64,000 nucleotides of DNA, taken from Halovibrio salipaludis. GTDB lineage: Bacteria > Pseudomonadota > Gammaproteobacteria > Pseudomonadales > Oleiphilaceae. Of the stretch, positions 1 to 8,113 are shown in pieces. The number at the start of each line of letters is the position of its first letter. The first letter of the stretch is position 1. The notes under the pieces were generated by a model. The model was not told the origin of the DNA. It made no database searches and worked only from the letters and a program-made list of their open reading frames with translations. The position numbers were made by a program, and so were the translations under genes. The stretch covers positions 62,001 to 126,000 of the forward strand of contig NZ_NSKD01000004.1 of the NCBI RefSeq assembly GCF_002286965.1, given 5' to 3'.

Positions 1-11
1 TGCGGGCGTCC

Positions 12-1430
12 ATGTTTGATAATCTGACCGATCGGCTATCTGGAAGCCTCCGGAAGATCTCCGGCCAGGCGAAGCTGACCGAGAACAACATCAGTGAAAC
101 CCTGCGCGAAGTGCGTATGGCGCTGCTCGAGGCGGACGTAGCGCTGCCCGTGGTCAAGGACTTCGTCGAGAACGTGCGGCAGAAGGCCATGGGGCAGGAG
201 GTGATGCGCAGCCTCACGCCGGGGCAGGCGTTCATCAAGCTTGTCCAGAGCGAGCTGGAAGCCGTCATGGGGACCGCCGAACCGTTGAAGCTCGACGGCA
301 AGCCGCCGGCGGTGATCATGATGGCTGGTCTTCAGGGCGCGGGTAAGACCACCAGTGTGGCCAAGCTGGCGCGTTATCTGAAGGAGCGTGAGAAGAAATC
401 GGTGCTGGTGGTCAGCGCCGACGTCTATCGCCCGGCGGCGATCAATCAGCTCGAGACGCTCGCGGGCGAGGTGGACGCCACCTTCTATCCGAGCAGTACG
501 GACCAGGACCCGGTCACCATCGCCAATAACGCCGTGGATGAGGCACGCCGGCGTTTCATCGATGTGGTGATCGTCGACACGGCGGGTCGCCTGCACGTCG
601 ATAACGACATGATGGACGAGATCGGGCGGCTGAATAAGGCGGTCCAGCCCAACGAGACGCTGTTCGTGGTGGATGCCATGAGTGGCCAGGACGCCGCCAA
701 CACCGCGAAGGCCTTCAGTGAGGCATTGCCGCTCAGTGGCGTCATCCTGACCAAGGCCGATGGTGATGCCCGCGGTGGTGCTGCTCTCTCCGTGCGCCAT
801 ATCACGGGCCGGCCCATCAAGTTCATGGGCGTGGGTGAGAAGAACGACGCGCTGGAAGTATTCCATCCGGACCGCATCGCCTCGCGCATTCTGGGCATGG
901 GGGACGTGCTCTCCCTGATTGAGGATGCCGAGCAGAAGGTCGACCAGAAGAAGGCCCAGAAGCTCACCAAGAAGATCAAGAAGGGCAAGAAATTTGACCT
1001 GGAGGATTTCCGGGACCAGCTCCAGCAGATGAAGAGTATGGGCGGCATGGGCGCCATGCTCGAGAAAATGCCCGGTATGGGGCAGTACCAGGAGATGGCG
1101 GAAAAGCAGGTCAATGACAAGTCCATCGGCCGCATGGAGGCGATCATCTCCTCCATGACCCCGCATGAGCGCCGCTACCCGGACGTCATCAGCAGTTCCC
1201 GCAAACGCCGCATCGCTTCCGGCTCCGGGGTGCAGATGCAGGAGATCAACCGCCTGCTCAAGCAGCACAAGCAGATGCAGAAGATGATGAAGAAGATGGG
1301 CAAGAAAGGCGGCATGGAGAACATGATGCGCGGCATGCAGGGTATGATGGGCCAGGGCGGTCCTGGTGGACCCGGAGGCGGGCCCGGCGGTATGGGCGGT
1401 GGTGGCATGCCTCCCATGGGGCGGCGCTGA
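12..1430 (+). CDS. ffh: Signal recognition particle GTPase Ffh (SRP54)
   Basis: Protein component of the signal recognition particle: it binds 4.5S RNA and nascent signal sequences and docks with FtsY at the membrane. The 472 aa are a normal full length. An N-terminal helical bundle (about 1-85) is followed by the NG GTPase domain with P-loop GLQGAGKTT from residue 106, DTAGR and TKADGDARGG, then a methionine-rich M domain (about 300-445) with the RNA-binding SxRKRRIASGSG stretch. The tail is a Gly/Met/Pro-rich linker ending in PPMGRR, longer and more glycine-rich than in E. coli. The ATG lies almost at the window edge, so its promoter is out of view. It is followed by the rpsP operon, the usual gammaproteobacterial order. 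Confidence 0.98.
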   Translation: MFDNLTDRLSGSLRKISGQAKLTENNISETLREVRMALLEADVALPVVKDFVENVRQKAMGQEVMRSLTPGQAFIKLVQSELEAVMGTAEPLKLDGKPPAVIMMAGLQGAGKTTSVAKLARYLKEREKKSVLVVSADVYRPAAINQLETLAGEVDATFYPSSTDQDPVTIANNAVDEARRRFIDVVIVDTAGRLHVDNDMMDEIGRLNKAVQPNETLFVVDAMSGQDAANTAKAFSEALPLSGVILTKADGDARGGAALSVRHITGRPIKFMGVGEKNDALEVFHPDRIASRILGMGDVLSLIEDAEQKVDQKKAQKLTKKIKKGKKFDLEDFRDQLQQMKSMGGMGAMLEKMPGMGQYQEMAEKQVNDKSIGRMEAIISSMTPHERRYPDVISSSRKRRIASGSGVQMQEINRLLKQHKQMQKMMKKMGKKGGMENMMRGMQGMMGQGGPGGPGGGPGGMGGGGMPPMGRR

Positions 1431-1446
1431 TACCCGTCATCAATGC

Positions 1447-1475
1447 TTTTCAGGGCCGGCGTTTTACAGTAGAAT
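1447..1475 (+). promoter_or_regulatory. Predicted sigma70 promoter of the rpsP operon
   Basis: TTTTCA (1447-1452), a 17-base spacer and TAGAAT (1470-1475) sit in the ffh-rpsP gap. Transcription would start near 1482, leaving a leader of about 95 bases before rpsP. Prediction by eye only. Confidence 0.5.
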
Positions 1476-1488
1476 GCCAGCCCTTTCG

Positions 1489-1510
1489 CACGGGCGTAAT
1501 TGAGCCCGTG
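1489..1510 (+). other. Inverted repeat in the rpsP leader
   Basis: CACGGGC (1489-1495) pairs perfectly with GCCCGTG (1504-1510) around an 8-base loop. It lies just after the predicted rpsP start site, so it would be near the 5' end of the operon mRNA. It has no T-run after it, so it is a poor candidate for an ffh terminator; a leader structure is more likely. Confidence 0.45.
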
Positions 1511-1576
1511 ACAGCCGGTTCGCATGCACAGGCTTGTCTGAACTGATTATTCGAACGCAACAGGACAGTCGTTGAA

Positions 1577-1822
1577 ATGGTAACAATCCGTTTGACACGA
1601 GGCGGCGCCAAGAAGCGCCCGTTCTACCACGTCCAGGTCACGGACAGCCGTAAGCCCCGTGATGGCCGCTACATCGAACGGCTGGGCTTTTTCAATCCGG
1701 TGGCACGCGGCAACGAAGAGCGTCTGCGGCTCGACACCGAGCGCGCCCAGTACTGGATCGACCAGGGTGCACAGCCCACTGAGCGGGTGAGCAGCCTGCT
1801 GAAAGAGGCGGCTTCCGAGTAA
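1577..1822 (+). CDS. rpsP: 30S ribosomal protein S16
   Basis: Small-subunit ribosomal protein needed for 30S assembly. The 81 aa begin [20 protein letters not shown] and contain the family signature [19 protein letters not shown], with normal length. First gene of the classic rpsP-rimM-trmD-rplS operon, which links ribosomal proteins to a ribosome maturation factor and a tRNA methylase; rimM follows after 13 bases. Confidence 0.98.
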   Translation: MVTIRLTRGGAKKRPFYHVQVTDSRKPRDGRYIERLGFFNPVARGNEERLRLDTERAQYWIDQGAQPTERVSSLLKEAASE

Positions 1823-1835
1823 GGGAGCCGTATCC

Positions 1836-2372
1836 ATGGGGGGCGGAGAAACCGTACTGGGCCAGATCACCTCGGTTTACGGGGTGCAGGGCTGGGTGAA
1901 GGTGTATTCGTACACTGAGCCCCGGGAGAATATCTTTCAGTACAGCAACTGGACCCTGGTGGATGGGCGTTCACCGTCCCGCGAGCCCCGCAAGGTCCGC
2001 CTTGTGACCGGCAAGCCCCATGGCAAGACACTGGTTGCCAGGCTTGAAGGCATTGAGGACAGGGACCAGGCGGCCAGCCTCTGCGGTCTCGACATCCGTG
2101 TTGAGACCAGTGAGCTTCCGCCGCTCGGTGAGGGCGAGTACTACTGGTACCAGCTCCAGGGGCTGCGGGTCCGGACGGCCGATGACGGGCATGACCTGGG
2201 GGTTGTGGACCACCTGATCGAGACCGGGTCCAATGACGTGCTGGTGGTGCGTGCTGACGCAGCCAGCATGGATGGCAGGGAGCGGCTGATCCCCTTCCTG
2301 CCGGATGAGATTATCCGATCGGTGAACCTGGAGGACGGTGTCCTCGAGGCTGACTGGGATCCGGAATTCTGA
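1836..2372 (+). CDS. rimM: Ribosome maturation factor RimM
   Basis: Assists late maturation of the 30S head, binding S19 near 16S helices 31 and 33. The 178 aa show an N-terminal RimM barrel (VLGQITSVYGVQGWVKVYSYTE) and a C-terminal PRC-barrel region with EYYWYQLQGLRV and the end LIPFLPDEIIRSV. The ATG at 1836 follows a GGGAGCC ribosome binding site. Second gene of the rpsP operon. Confidence 0.97.
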   Translation: MGGGETVLGQITSVYGVQGWVKVYSYTEPRENIFQYSNWTLVDGRSPSREPRKVRLVTGKPHGKTLVARLEGIEDRDQAASLCGLDIRVETSELPPLGEGEYYWYQLQGLRVRTADDGHDLGVVDHLIETGSNDVLVVRADAASMDGRERLIPFLPDEIIRSVNLEDGVLEADWDPEF

Positions 2373-2426
2373 GAAACGGCCCGCGCACCGGGTAAACGGT
2401 CACGGGTCAGACAAGAGGCGCTCGGG

Positions 2427-3182
2427 TTGCGGGTTGCGGCCATCAGTATTTTTCCGGAAATGTTCCGGGCGATCACCGACTATGGGGTGAGCGGCCGGGC
2501 GGTTTCCGAAGGGCATCTGGTGCTGGACTGCATCAACCCCCGGACCTTTACTCACGACCGTCATCGCACGGTTGATGACCGCCCCTACGGGGGCGGGCCG
2601 GGCATGGTCATGAAGGCCGAGCCGCTGGAGGCCGCCATAGACGAGGCGGTTGAGCGGGTAGGCGGGGAGGCGAAGGTCATCTGCCTTTCGCCCCAGGGCC
2701 GGGTGCTTGATCAGGCGATGGTCGAGTCCCTGGCGGAGGAACCCGGTCTGGTACTGCTGTCCGGGCGCTATGAAGGGATTGATGAGCGCGTGCTGGAGTC
2801 ATGGGTGGATGAGGAGATCTCCATCGGTGACTATGTGCTCAGCGGCGGCGAACTCGCGGCCATGGTGCTGGTGGATGCGGTCGTCCGCCAGATCCCGGGG
2901 GTTCTGGGGCACAGCCAGTCCGCCGTGGAGGATTCCTTCGCGGACGGGCTGCTCGACTGCCCGCATTACACGCGCCCGGAAGCGCATCGCGGATCCAGGG
3001 TGCCGGAGGTCCTGCTCGGTGGCGATCACGAGCGGATCCGGCGCTGGCGGCTGAAGCAGTCGTTGCAGCGGACCCTGATCAGGCGCCCTGAACTGCTTCA
3101 GGAACGGGAATTGACCGCCGAGGAGCAGCGACTGCTGGCGGAGATTGAAAACGAACGGCCGGATGGCGGGTCGGATTGGTGA
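2427..3182 (+). CDS. trmD: tRNA (guanine-N1-)-methyltransferase TrmD
   Basis: SPOUT-family enzyme that makes m1G37 in tRNAs with G36, which guards the reading frame. The 251 aa begin (M)[12 protein letters not shown], collinear with known TrmD starts, and include the trefoil-knot SAM-binding segment [16 protein letters not shown] and YTRPE. The start codon is TTG at 2427; no ATG or GTG fits the family N terminus. The 54-base gap after rimM holds no obvious promoter. Third gene of the rpsP operon. Confidence 0.97.
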   Translation: MRVAAISIFPEMFRAITDYGVSGRAVSEGHLVLDCINPRTFTHDRHRTVDDRPYGGGPGMVMKAEPLEAAIDEAVERVGGEAKVICLSPQGRVLDQAMVESLAEEPGLVLLSGRYEGIDERVLESWVDEEISIGDYVLSGGELAAMVLVDAVVRQIPGVLGHSQSAVEDSFADGLLDCPHYTRPEAHRGSRVPEVLLGGDHERIRRWRLKQSLQRTLIRRPELLQERELTAEEQRLLAEIENERPDGGSDW

Positions 3183-3205
3183 CACATTCAGGAGTGAGCG
3201 AAACG

Positions 3206-3562
3206 ATGAGTGGCAAGAACAGTATCATCCAGGAAATTGAAAACGAGCAGCTCAAGGACTCCGTTCCCGAGTTCGGCCCGGGTGATACCGTGGTCGTTCA
3301 GGTGCGGGTAACCGAGGGCAACCGTGAGCGTCTGCAGGCGTTCGAGGGTGTGGTCATCGGCAAGCGCAACCGCGGCCTGAACTCCTCGTTCACCGTGCGC
3401 AAGCGCTCCTATGGCATCGGTGTTGAGCGGACCTTCCAGACGCATTCGCGCCTGATCGACAGCATTTCGGTCAAGCGTCGCGGTGATGTGCGCCAGGCGA
3501 AGCTGTACCATCTGCGTCAGCTCTCCGGTAAGGCTGCACGGATCAAGGAAAAGCTTGGCTGA
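3206..3562 (+). CDS. rplS: 50S ribosomal protein L19
   Basis: Large-subunit protein at the 30S/50S interface. The ATG at 3206 ([16 protein letters not shown]) is chosen because CAGGAGTG lies at the right distance upstream and it matches other L19 starts; the frame is open upstream to 3176. 118 aa with the signatures [27 protein letters not shown] and [16 protein letters not shown]. Last gene of the rpsP operon; its end overlaps the start of xerD. Confidence 0.97.
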   Translation: MSGKNSIIQEIENEQLKDSVPEFGPGDTVVVQVRVTEGNRERLQAFEGVVIGKRNRGLNSSFTVRKRSYGIGVERTFQTHSRLIDSISVKRRGDVRQAKLYHLRQLSGKAARIKEKLG

Positions 3563-4460
3563 GGAACGCAACGAGCAACTGGTTGCGTCATTCAGTGAGT
3601 CGCTCTGGCTGGAATCCGGCCTGAGCGACCGCTCCCGGCTTTCCTACGAAAGTGATCTCAGACAGTTCGGACGCTGGCTCACCCGGCAGTATCCCGGGAA
3701 GGATCTGTGCGGTGTTGACCGGACCTGTCTCATGGAATACCTCTCCAGTGCGCTTTCCGCCGGAACCCGCTCAAGCACGGCGGCGCGGCGTCTCTCCTGC
3801 CTCAGACGGTTCTACCGCTACCTCCTCCGTGAAGGCCTGATCGACGAGGATCCGACGCTGCGTCTGGACAGTCCGAAACTGGTCCGCCGTCTGCCGGATA
3901 CTCTGACCGAGGCGGATGTGGAGGCCCTCCTGGACGCACCTGACACGCAGGAACCCATTGAGCTCCGCGACAGGGCCATGATGGAGCTGCTCTATGCCTG
4001 TGGTCTGCGTGTCTCGGAGCTGGTGGCGTTACGGCTTACCCAGGTGAACCGACGCCAGGGTGTGGTGCGGCTGCTGGGCAAGGGCAACAAGGAGCGCCTG
4101 GTGCCCATGGGCGAGGAAGCCCTTGAATGGCTTGACCGGTATCTGCAGGAAGCCCGGCCGGAGCTGGCCGGGGGCGCCGGCACGGACGCCCTGTTCCCCG
4201 GAGGCCGTGGCGGGCACCTCACGCGCCAGGCATTCTGGTACCGGATCCGGCGCTACGCCGTCCGGGGCGGCATCCAGAAGCCGCTCTCTCCCCACACCCT
4301 GCGCCATGCCTTTGCCACCCATCTTCTCAACCATGGCGCGGATCTCCGGGTGGTCCAGATGCTGCTGGGGCACAGTGATCTTTCGACTACCCAGATCTAT
4401 ACCCATGTCGCACGGGAGCGGCTGCAGCAGCTGCACCAGACCCACCATCCCCGGGGCTGA
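3555..4460 (+). CDS. xerD: Site-specific tyrosine recombinase XerD
   Basis: Works with XerC at dif to resolve chromosome dimers. About 301 aa from a TTG at 3555 that overlaps the last 8 bases of rplS; this gives the normal XerD length, and an upstream ATG would add a tail unlike the family. An N-terminal SAM-like core-binding domain is followed by the catalytic domain with the Arg of [11 protein letters not shown], the [11 protein letters not shown] box, [13 protein letters not shown] and the Tyr nucleophile in IYTHV. XerC is not in the window. Following dsbC keeps the Pseudomonas-like order. Confidence 0.93.
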   Translation: MAEERNEQLVASFSESLWLESGLSDRSRLSYESDLRQFGRWLTRQYPGKDLCGVDRTCLMEYLSSALSAGTRSSTAARRLSCLRRFYRYLLREGLIDEDPTLRLDSPKLVRRLPDTLTEADVEALLDAPDTQEPIELRDRAMMELLYACGLRVSELVALRLTQVNRRQGVVRLLGKGNKERLVPMGEEALEWLDRYLQEARPELAGGAGTDALFPGGRGGHLTRQAFWYRIRRYAVRGGIQKPLSPHTLRHAFATHLLNHGADLRVVQMLLGHSDLSTTQIYTHVARERLQQLHQTHHPRG

Positions 4461-4524
4461 TCAACGACAGACCAGCGGAAATCCGGTATCCTCCGGAGCA
4501 TTGCAAGTGAACCCGGAGTTGATC

Positions 4525-5256
4525 ATGAGACGCCTATCAGCTGCTTTTCTGTTGCTCGCTGCCATGCTGCTGACGACAGCGGTACAGGCGGCATCCCCGG
4601 AAGAGCAGATCCGCGAGCGCCTGAAAGAGAGCCTTCCTGACATGCCCGTGGACAGTATCCGGGAAACGGAACGTGAGGGGCTGTATGCCGTCCAGGGTGG
4701 CGGTAACCTGATCTATGCAACCGCTGATGGCCGCTATCTGTTTACCGGCCAGATGCTGCGTCTTGGCGACGATGGCATCGCCAACCTGACCGAGCAGACC
4801 CGCACCCGGCAGCGCCGACAGACGCTCTCGAAGCTGGACAGCGGTGAGATGATCCGTTTCGGGCCGGATGAAGGTGGGGTCAAGGCCGATCTCTATGTGT
4901 TCACGGACACGACCTGTGGCTACTGCCGCAAGCTTCACCGTGACATGGAAGCCCTGAATGACCTGGGTATCCGGGTCAACTATCTGGCCTACCCCCGTGG
5001 AGGCCCGGGCAGCAAGGGCGCCCGGCAACTGAATGCGGTCTGGTGCTCGGACGATCGCCGCAGCGCCATGACGCGGGCCAAGCAGGGGGAGTCCGTATCC
5101 GCGGGCCAGTGCGAGTCACCGGTGCAGTCCCACTTCCGGATGGGGCGTGCATTCGGCGTCAGCGGAACACCGGCACTGGTTACGGAATCCGGCCGCATGA
5201 TCCGGGGCTACAAGCCCCCGAGAGTACTGGCGAGGGAGCTCGGGCTCGACGGCTGA
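4525..5256 (+). CDS. dsbC: Periplasmic thiol:disulfide isomerase DsbC
   Basis: Reshuffles wrong disulfides in exported proteins and is kept reduced by DsbD. The 243 aa begin with a signal peptide (MRRLSAAFLLLAAMLLTTAVQA, cleavage after AQA), then a dimerisation domain (about 25-85) and a thioredoxin-fold domain with active-site CGYC at residues 131-134. A second cysteine pair lies in the WCSDD and AGQC segments, and the cis-Pro loop reads SGTPAL. The ATG at 4525 has GGAG upstream (4515-4518). It sits 64 bases after xerD. Confidence 0.95.
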   Translation: MRRLSAAFLLLAAMLLTTAVQAASPEEQIRERLKESLPDMPVDSIRETEREGLYAVQGGGNLIYATADGRYLFTGQMLRLGDDGIANLTEQTRTRQRRQTLSKLDSGEMIRFGPDEGGVKADLYVFTDTTCGYCRKLHRDMEALNDLGIRVNYLAYPRGGPGSKGARQLNAVWCSDDRRSAMTRAKQGESVSAGQCESPVQSHFRMGRAFGVSGTPALVTESGRMIRGYKPPRVLARELGLDG

Positions 5257-5306
5257 CGTAACCGTAACGCTGGGAGGCCGTCGAGTTTTTTTCGGCGCGC
5301 AAAGCG

Positions 5307-5312
5307 TATAAC
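5307..5312 (+). promoter_or_regulatory. Predicted -10 box upstream of hom
   Basis: TATAAC matches the sigma70 -10 consensus at 5 of 6 bases, about 55 bases before hom. No good -35 box is seen at 16-18 bases upstream; a T-run lies there instead. No leader peptide or threonine attenuator is apparent in the gap. Confidence 0.35.
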
Positions 5313-5367
5313 ATGCGCGTTTCCCCGGCATTGACGTGCATTTTCCAAGCGAACGAGAGGTGGCCAG

Positions 5368-6669
5368 TTGAAGGACGTGAACATCGGAATCTGTGGTCTC
5401 GGGACCGTTGGTGGCGGAACCTGGGAGGTCCTGCAGCGCAACGCCCGGATCATCGCCGGTCGTGCCGGCTGTAACCTGCGTGTGGCGCGTGTAGCGAACC
5501 GGAGCCCGCGCCCGGACCTGGGTCTGGGTGACACACCGTTCTCCACGGACGTGCACGATGTGGTCAATGATCCGGCCATCGATATTGTCGTTGAGCTCAT
5601 CGGGGGCTATGACGATGCCCGCCGTCTGGTGCTGGCCGCCATCGAGCAGGGCAAGCATGTGGTCACCGCCAACAAGGCCCTGATCGCACAGCACGGCAAT
5701 GAGATCTTCGACGCCGCCCGGGAGAAGAACGTCATTGTCGCCTATGAGGCGGGCGTTGCCGGTGGTATTCCGGTCATCAAGGCGATCCGGGAAGGACTGG
5801 CCGCCAACCGGATCCAGTGGCTTGCCGGCATCATCAACGGCACCGGCAACTACATCCTCACTGAGATGCGGGCCGGGCGCGATTTCGATGAAGTGCTGAA
5901 GGAAGCCCAGGAGCTCGGGTATGCCGAAGCCGACCCCACCTTTGATGTTGAGGGGATCGATGCGGCCCACAAGCTGACCATCATGGCCTCGGCCGCCTTC
6001 GGCGTACCACTGCAGTTCGACCGGGCCTATACCGAGGGTATTGCCAATATCACGCCCTACGACATCACCCACGCGGAAGCTCTGGGTTACCGGGTCAAGC
6101 ACCTGGGGATCGCCCGTTCCCGCGAGGATGGGATTGAGCTGCGCGTGCACCCGACACTGGTGCCCGAGAAGAATCTGATTGCCAAGGTCGACGGCGTTCT
6201 CAATGCCGTGCTTGTTGATGGTGATGCGGTCGGCCAGACCATGTACTACGGCCCGGGTGCCGGGGATGAGGCCACGGCCTCCGCGGTGATCGCGGACCTG
6301 GTGGACGTGGCGCGTACCGTCTCGACCGACAGTGCGCAGCGCGTGCCCTATCTTGGCTTCGAGTCTGATGCGGTGACCGATCACCGTATCCTGAGTCCGA
6401 ACGAGATCCGCTCGGCCTACTATCTGCGCATCCAGGCGCTGGATCGGCCTGGTGTGCTCGCCAAGGTGGCCTCCATCATGAGCGAGAACGGCATCAACAT
6501 CGAATCCATCATGCAGAAGGAATCCGAACTGCATGACGGCCAGATCCCGGTGATCCTGCTGACCCATACGGTTCTGGAGAAACAGGTCAACGATGCCATT
6601 GCCGAAATGGAAGCACTGCCCGAGGTAGAGGGCAGGGTGGTGCGCATCCGCGCCGAGAACTTTCTCTGA
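5368..6669 (+). CDS. hom: Homoserine dehydrogenase
   Basis: NAD(P)-dependent reduction of aspartate semialdehyde to homoserine, the branch point to threonine and methionine. 433 aa: Rossmann start IGICGLGTVGGGTWEVL, catalytic core with NKALIA and GIINGTGNYILTEM, and a C-terminal ACT domain (about 350-433, YYLRIQALDRPGVLAKVASIM) that in this family binds threonine for feedback control. It is the monofunctional type, with no aspartokinase fused. The start is TTG at 5368 with GAGAGG upstream. Operon with thrC, 32 bases downstream. Confidence 0.97.
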   Translation: MKDVNIGICGLGTVGGGTWEVLQRNARIIAGRAGCNLRVARVANRSPRPDLGLGDTPFSTDVHDVVNDPAIDIVVELIGGYDDARRLVLAAIEQGKHVVTANKALIAQHGNEIFDAAREKNVIVAYEAGVAGGIPVIKAIREGLAANRIQWLAGIINGTGNYILTEMRAGRDFDEVLKEAQELGYAEADPTFDVEGIDAAHKLTIMASAAFGVPLQFDRAYTEGIANITPYDITHAEALGYRVKHLGIARSREDGIELRVHPTLVPEKNLIAKVDGVLNAVLVDGDAVGQTMYYGPGAGDEATASAVIADLVDVARTVSTDSAQRVPYLGFESDAVTDHRILSPNEIRSAYYLRIQALDRPGVLAKVASIMSENGINIESIMQKESELHDGQIPVILLTHTVLEKQVNDAIAEMEALPEVEGRVVRIRAENFL

Positions 6670-6701
6670 GAACTGACCCTGGACACTGACGGAATACTGC
6701 C

Positions 6702-8108
6702 TTGAGATACATCAGCACCCGCGGGCAGGCGCCCGCGCTCAGCTTTGAAGACGTGCTCCTGCAGGGGCTTGCCACTGACGGCGGGCTCTACGTGCCCGAA
6801 ACCCTGCCGCGCTATACGCCGGAGGATCTCATGGCGCTGCGTGGGCTGCCCTACGACGAACTGGCCTGCCGGGTGATGTATCCGTTCGTCGAGGAATCCA
6901 TTGCCGAGGACGACTTCCGGGCCATGGTCCGTGAGACCTATGCCGGTTTTGCCCATCGTGCGGTGGCGCCCCTGGTGCAGCTGGATGCCAACGAATGGGT
7001 CATGGAACTGTTCCGGGGCCCGACGCTGGCGTTCAAGGATTTCGCCCTGCAGCTGCTGGGCCGGCTCCTGGACCATGTTCTGGAAAAGCGTGGCCAGCAC
7101 GTGGTGATCCTCGGGGCCACCTCCGGCGATACCGGTTCCGCGGCCATTGAGGGCTGCCGCCACTCGAAGCACGTGGACATCTTCATCCTGCATCCCCACG
7201 GGCGGGTCTCGGAGGTGCAGCGGCGCCAGATGACCACGGTGCTCAGCGACAACGTGCACAACATCGCGGTGGACGGGAACTTCGACGACTGCCAGAAGAT
7301 GGTCAAGGCGAGCTTTGCGGACCAGTCCTTCCTGGAAGGCAAGACCTCCCTGGTGGCCGTCAACTCCATCAACTGGGCCCGGATCATGGCCCAGATCGTC
7401 TATTACATCTACGCCTCACTGGCGCTGGGTGGTCCGCACCGCAGCCTGGCTTTTTCGGTGCCCACAGGTAACTTCGGGGACATCTTTGCGGGTTATCTGG
7501 CAAGGCAGATGGGCGTGCCGGTGCAGCAGCTGGTGGTCGCCACCAACCAGAACGACATCCTGCACCGGTTCATCAGCGGTAATCACTACGAGACCGGTAA
7601 ATTGCAGCACACCCTGTCGCCGAGTATGGACATCACCATTTCCAGCAACTTCGAGCGGCTTCTGTTCGATCTCTATGGCCGCCATCCGGAGAGCGTGGTT
7701 CAGTTCCTGAAAAACGCGGAGCATGGCGCTGTCTCGCTGGAAAAGGACCGCTGGCAATCAGCCCGCGGACTGTTCGACAGCCTCTCGGTGAACGATGAAC
7801 GCACCTGTGAGGTGATCGCCGAGGTCTATGGCGAAACCGAGTACCTGCTCGACCCGCACACGGCCATTGGTGTGGAAGCGGCGCGGCGCTGCCGGCGTGA
7901 TGCCACGGTACCCATGGTGACCATGGGTACGGCGCATCCGGCCAAGTTCCCGGATGCGGTGACCCGTTCCGGCGTTCCCCGCGAGGCGGCGCTGCCCGAG
8001 CACCTGTCCGATCTGATGGAGCGCGAAGAGCGGTTCACGGTGCTCGACAACGACCTCGCCACCATTCAGCAGTACATGGCCCGTAACTGGCGCCACGCCG
8101 ACAGCTGA
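6702..8108 (+). CDS. thrC: Threonine synthase
   Basis: PLP enzyme converting O-phosphohomoserine to threonine. 468 aa, the long ThrC class, starting RYISTRGQAPALSFEDVLLQGLATDGGLYVPE. The PLP lysine lies in GPTLAFKDFALQL, with GATSGDTGSAAIEG for phosphate binding and PTGNFGDIFAGYLA. The start is TTG at 6702, fixed by alignment to the family N terminus. No homoserine kinase gene is next to it, as in pseudomonads where the kinase is elsewhere. recJ follows after 5 bases. Confidence 0.97.
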   Translation: MRYISTRGQAPALSFEDVLLQGLATDGGLYVPETLPRYTPEDLMALRGLPYDELACRVMYPFVEESIAEDDFRAMVRETYAGFAHRAVAPLVQLDANEWVMELFRGPTLAFKDFALQLLGRLLDHVLEKRGQHVVILGATSGDTGSAAIEGCRHSKHVDIFILHPHGRVSEVQRRQMTTVLSDNVHNIAVDGNFDDCQKMVKASFADQSFLEGKTSLVAVNSINWARIMAQIVYYIYASLALGGPHRSLAFSVPTGNFGDIFAGYLARQMGVPVQQLVVATNQNDILHRFISGNHYETGKLQHTLSPSMDITISSNFERLLFDLYGRHPESVVQFLKNAEHGAVSLEKDRWQSARGLFDSLSVNDERTCEVIAEVYGETEYLLDPHTAIGVEAARRCRRDATVPMVTMGTAHPAKFPDAVTRSGVPREAALPEHLSDLMEREERFTVLDNDLATIQQYMARNWRHADS

Positions 8109-8113
8109 GCCCT

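Noticed and set aside
5257-5367. A threonine attenuator or leader peptide before hom
   Set aside because: No short Thr/Ile-rich frame and no terminator/antiterminator pair are visible.
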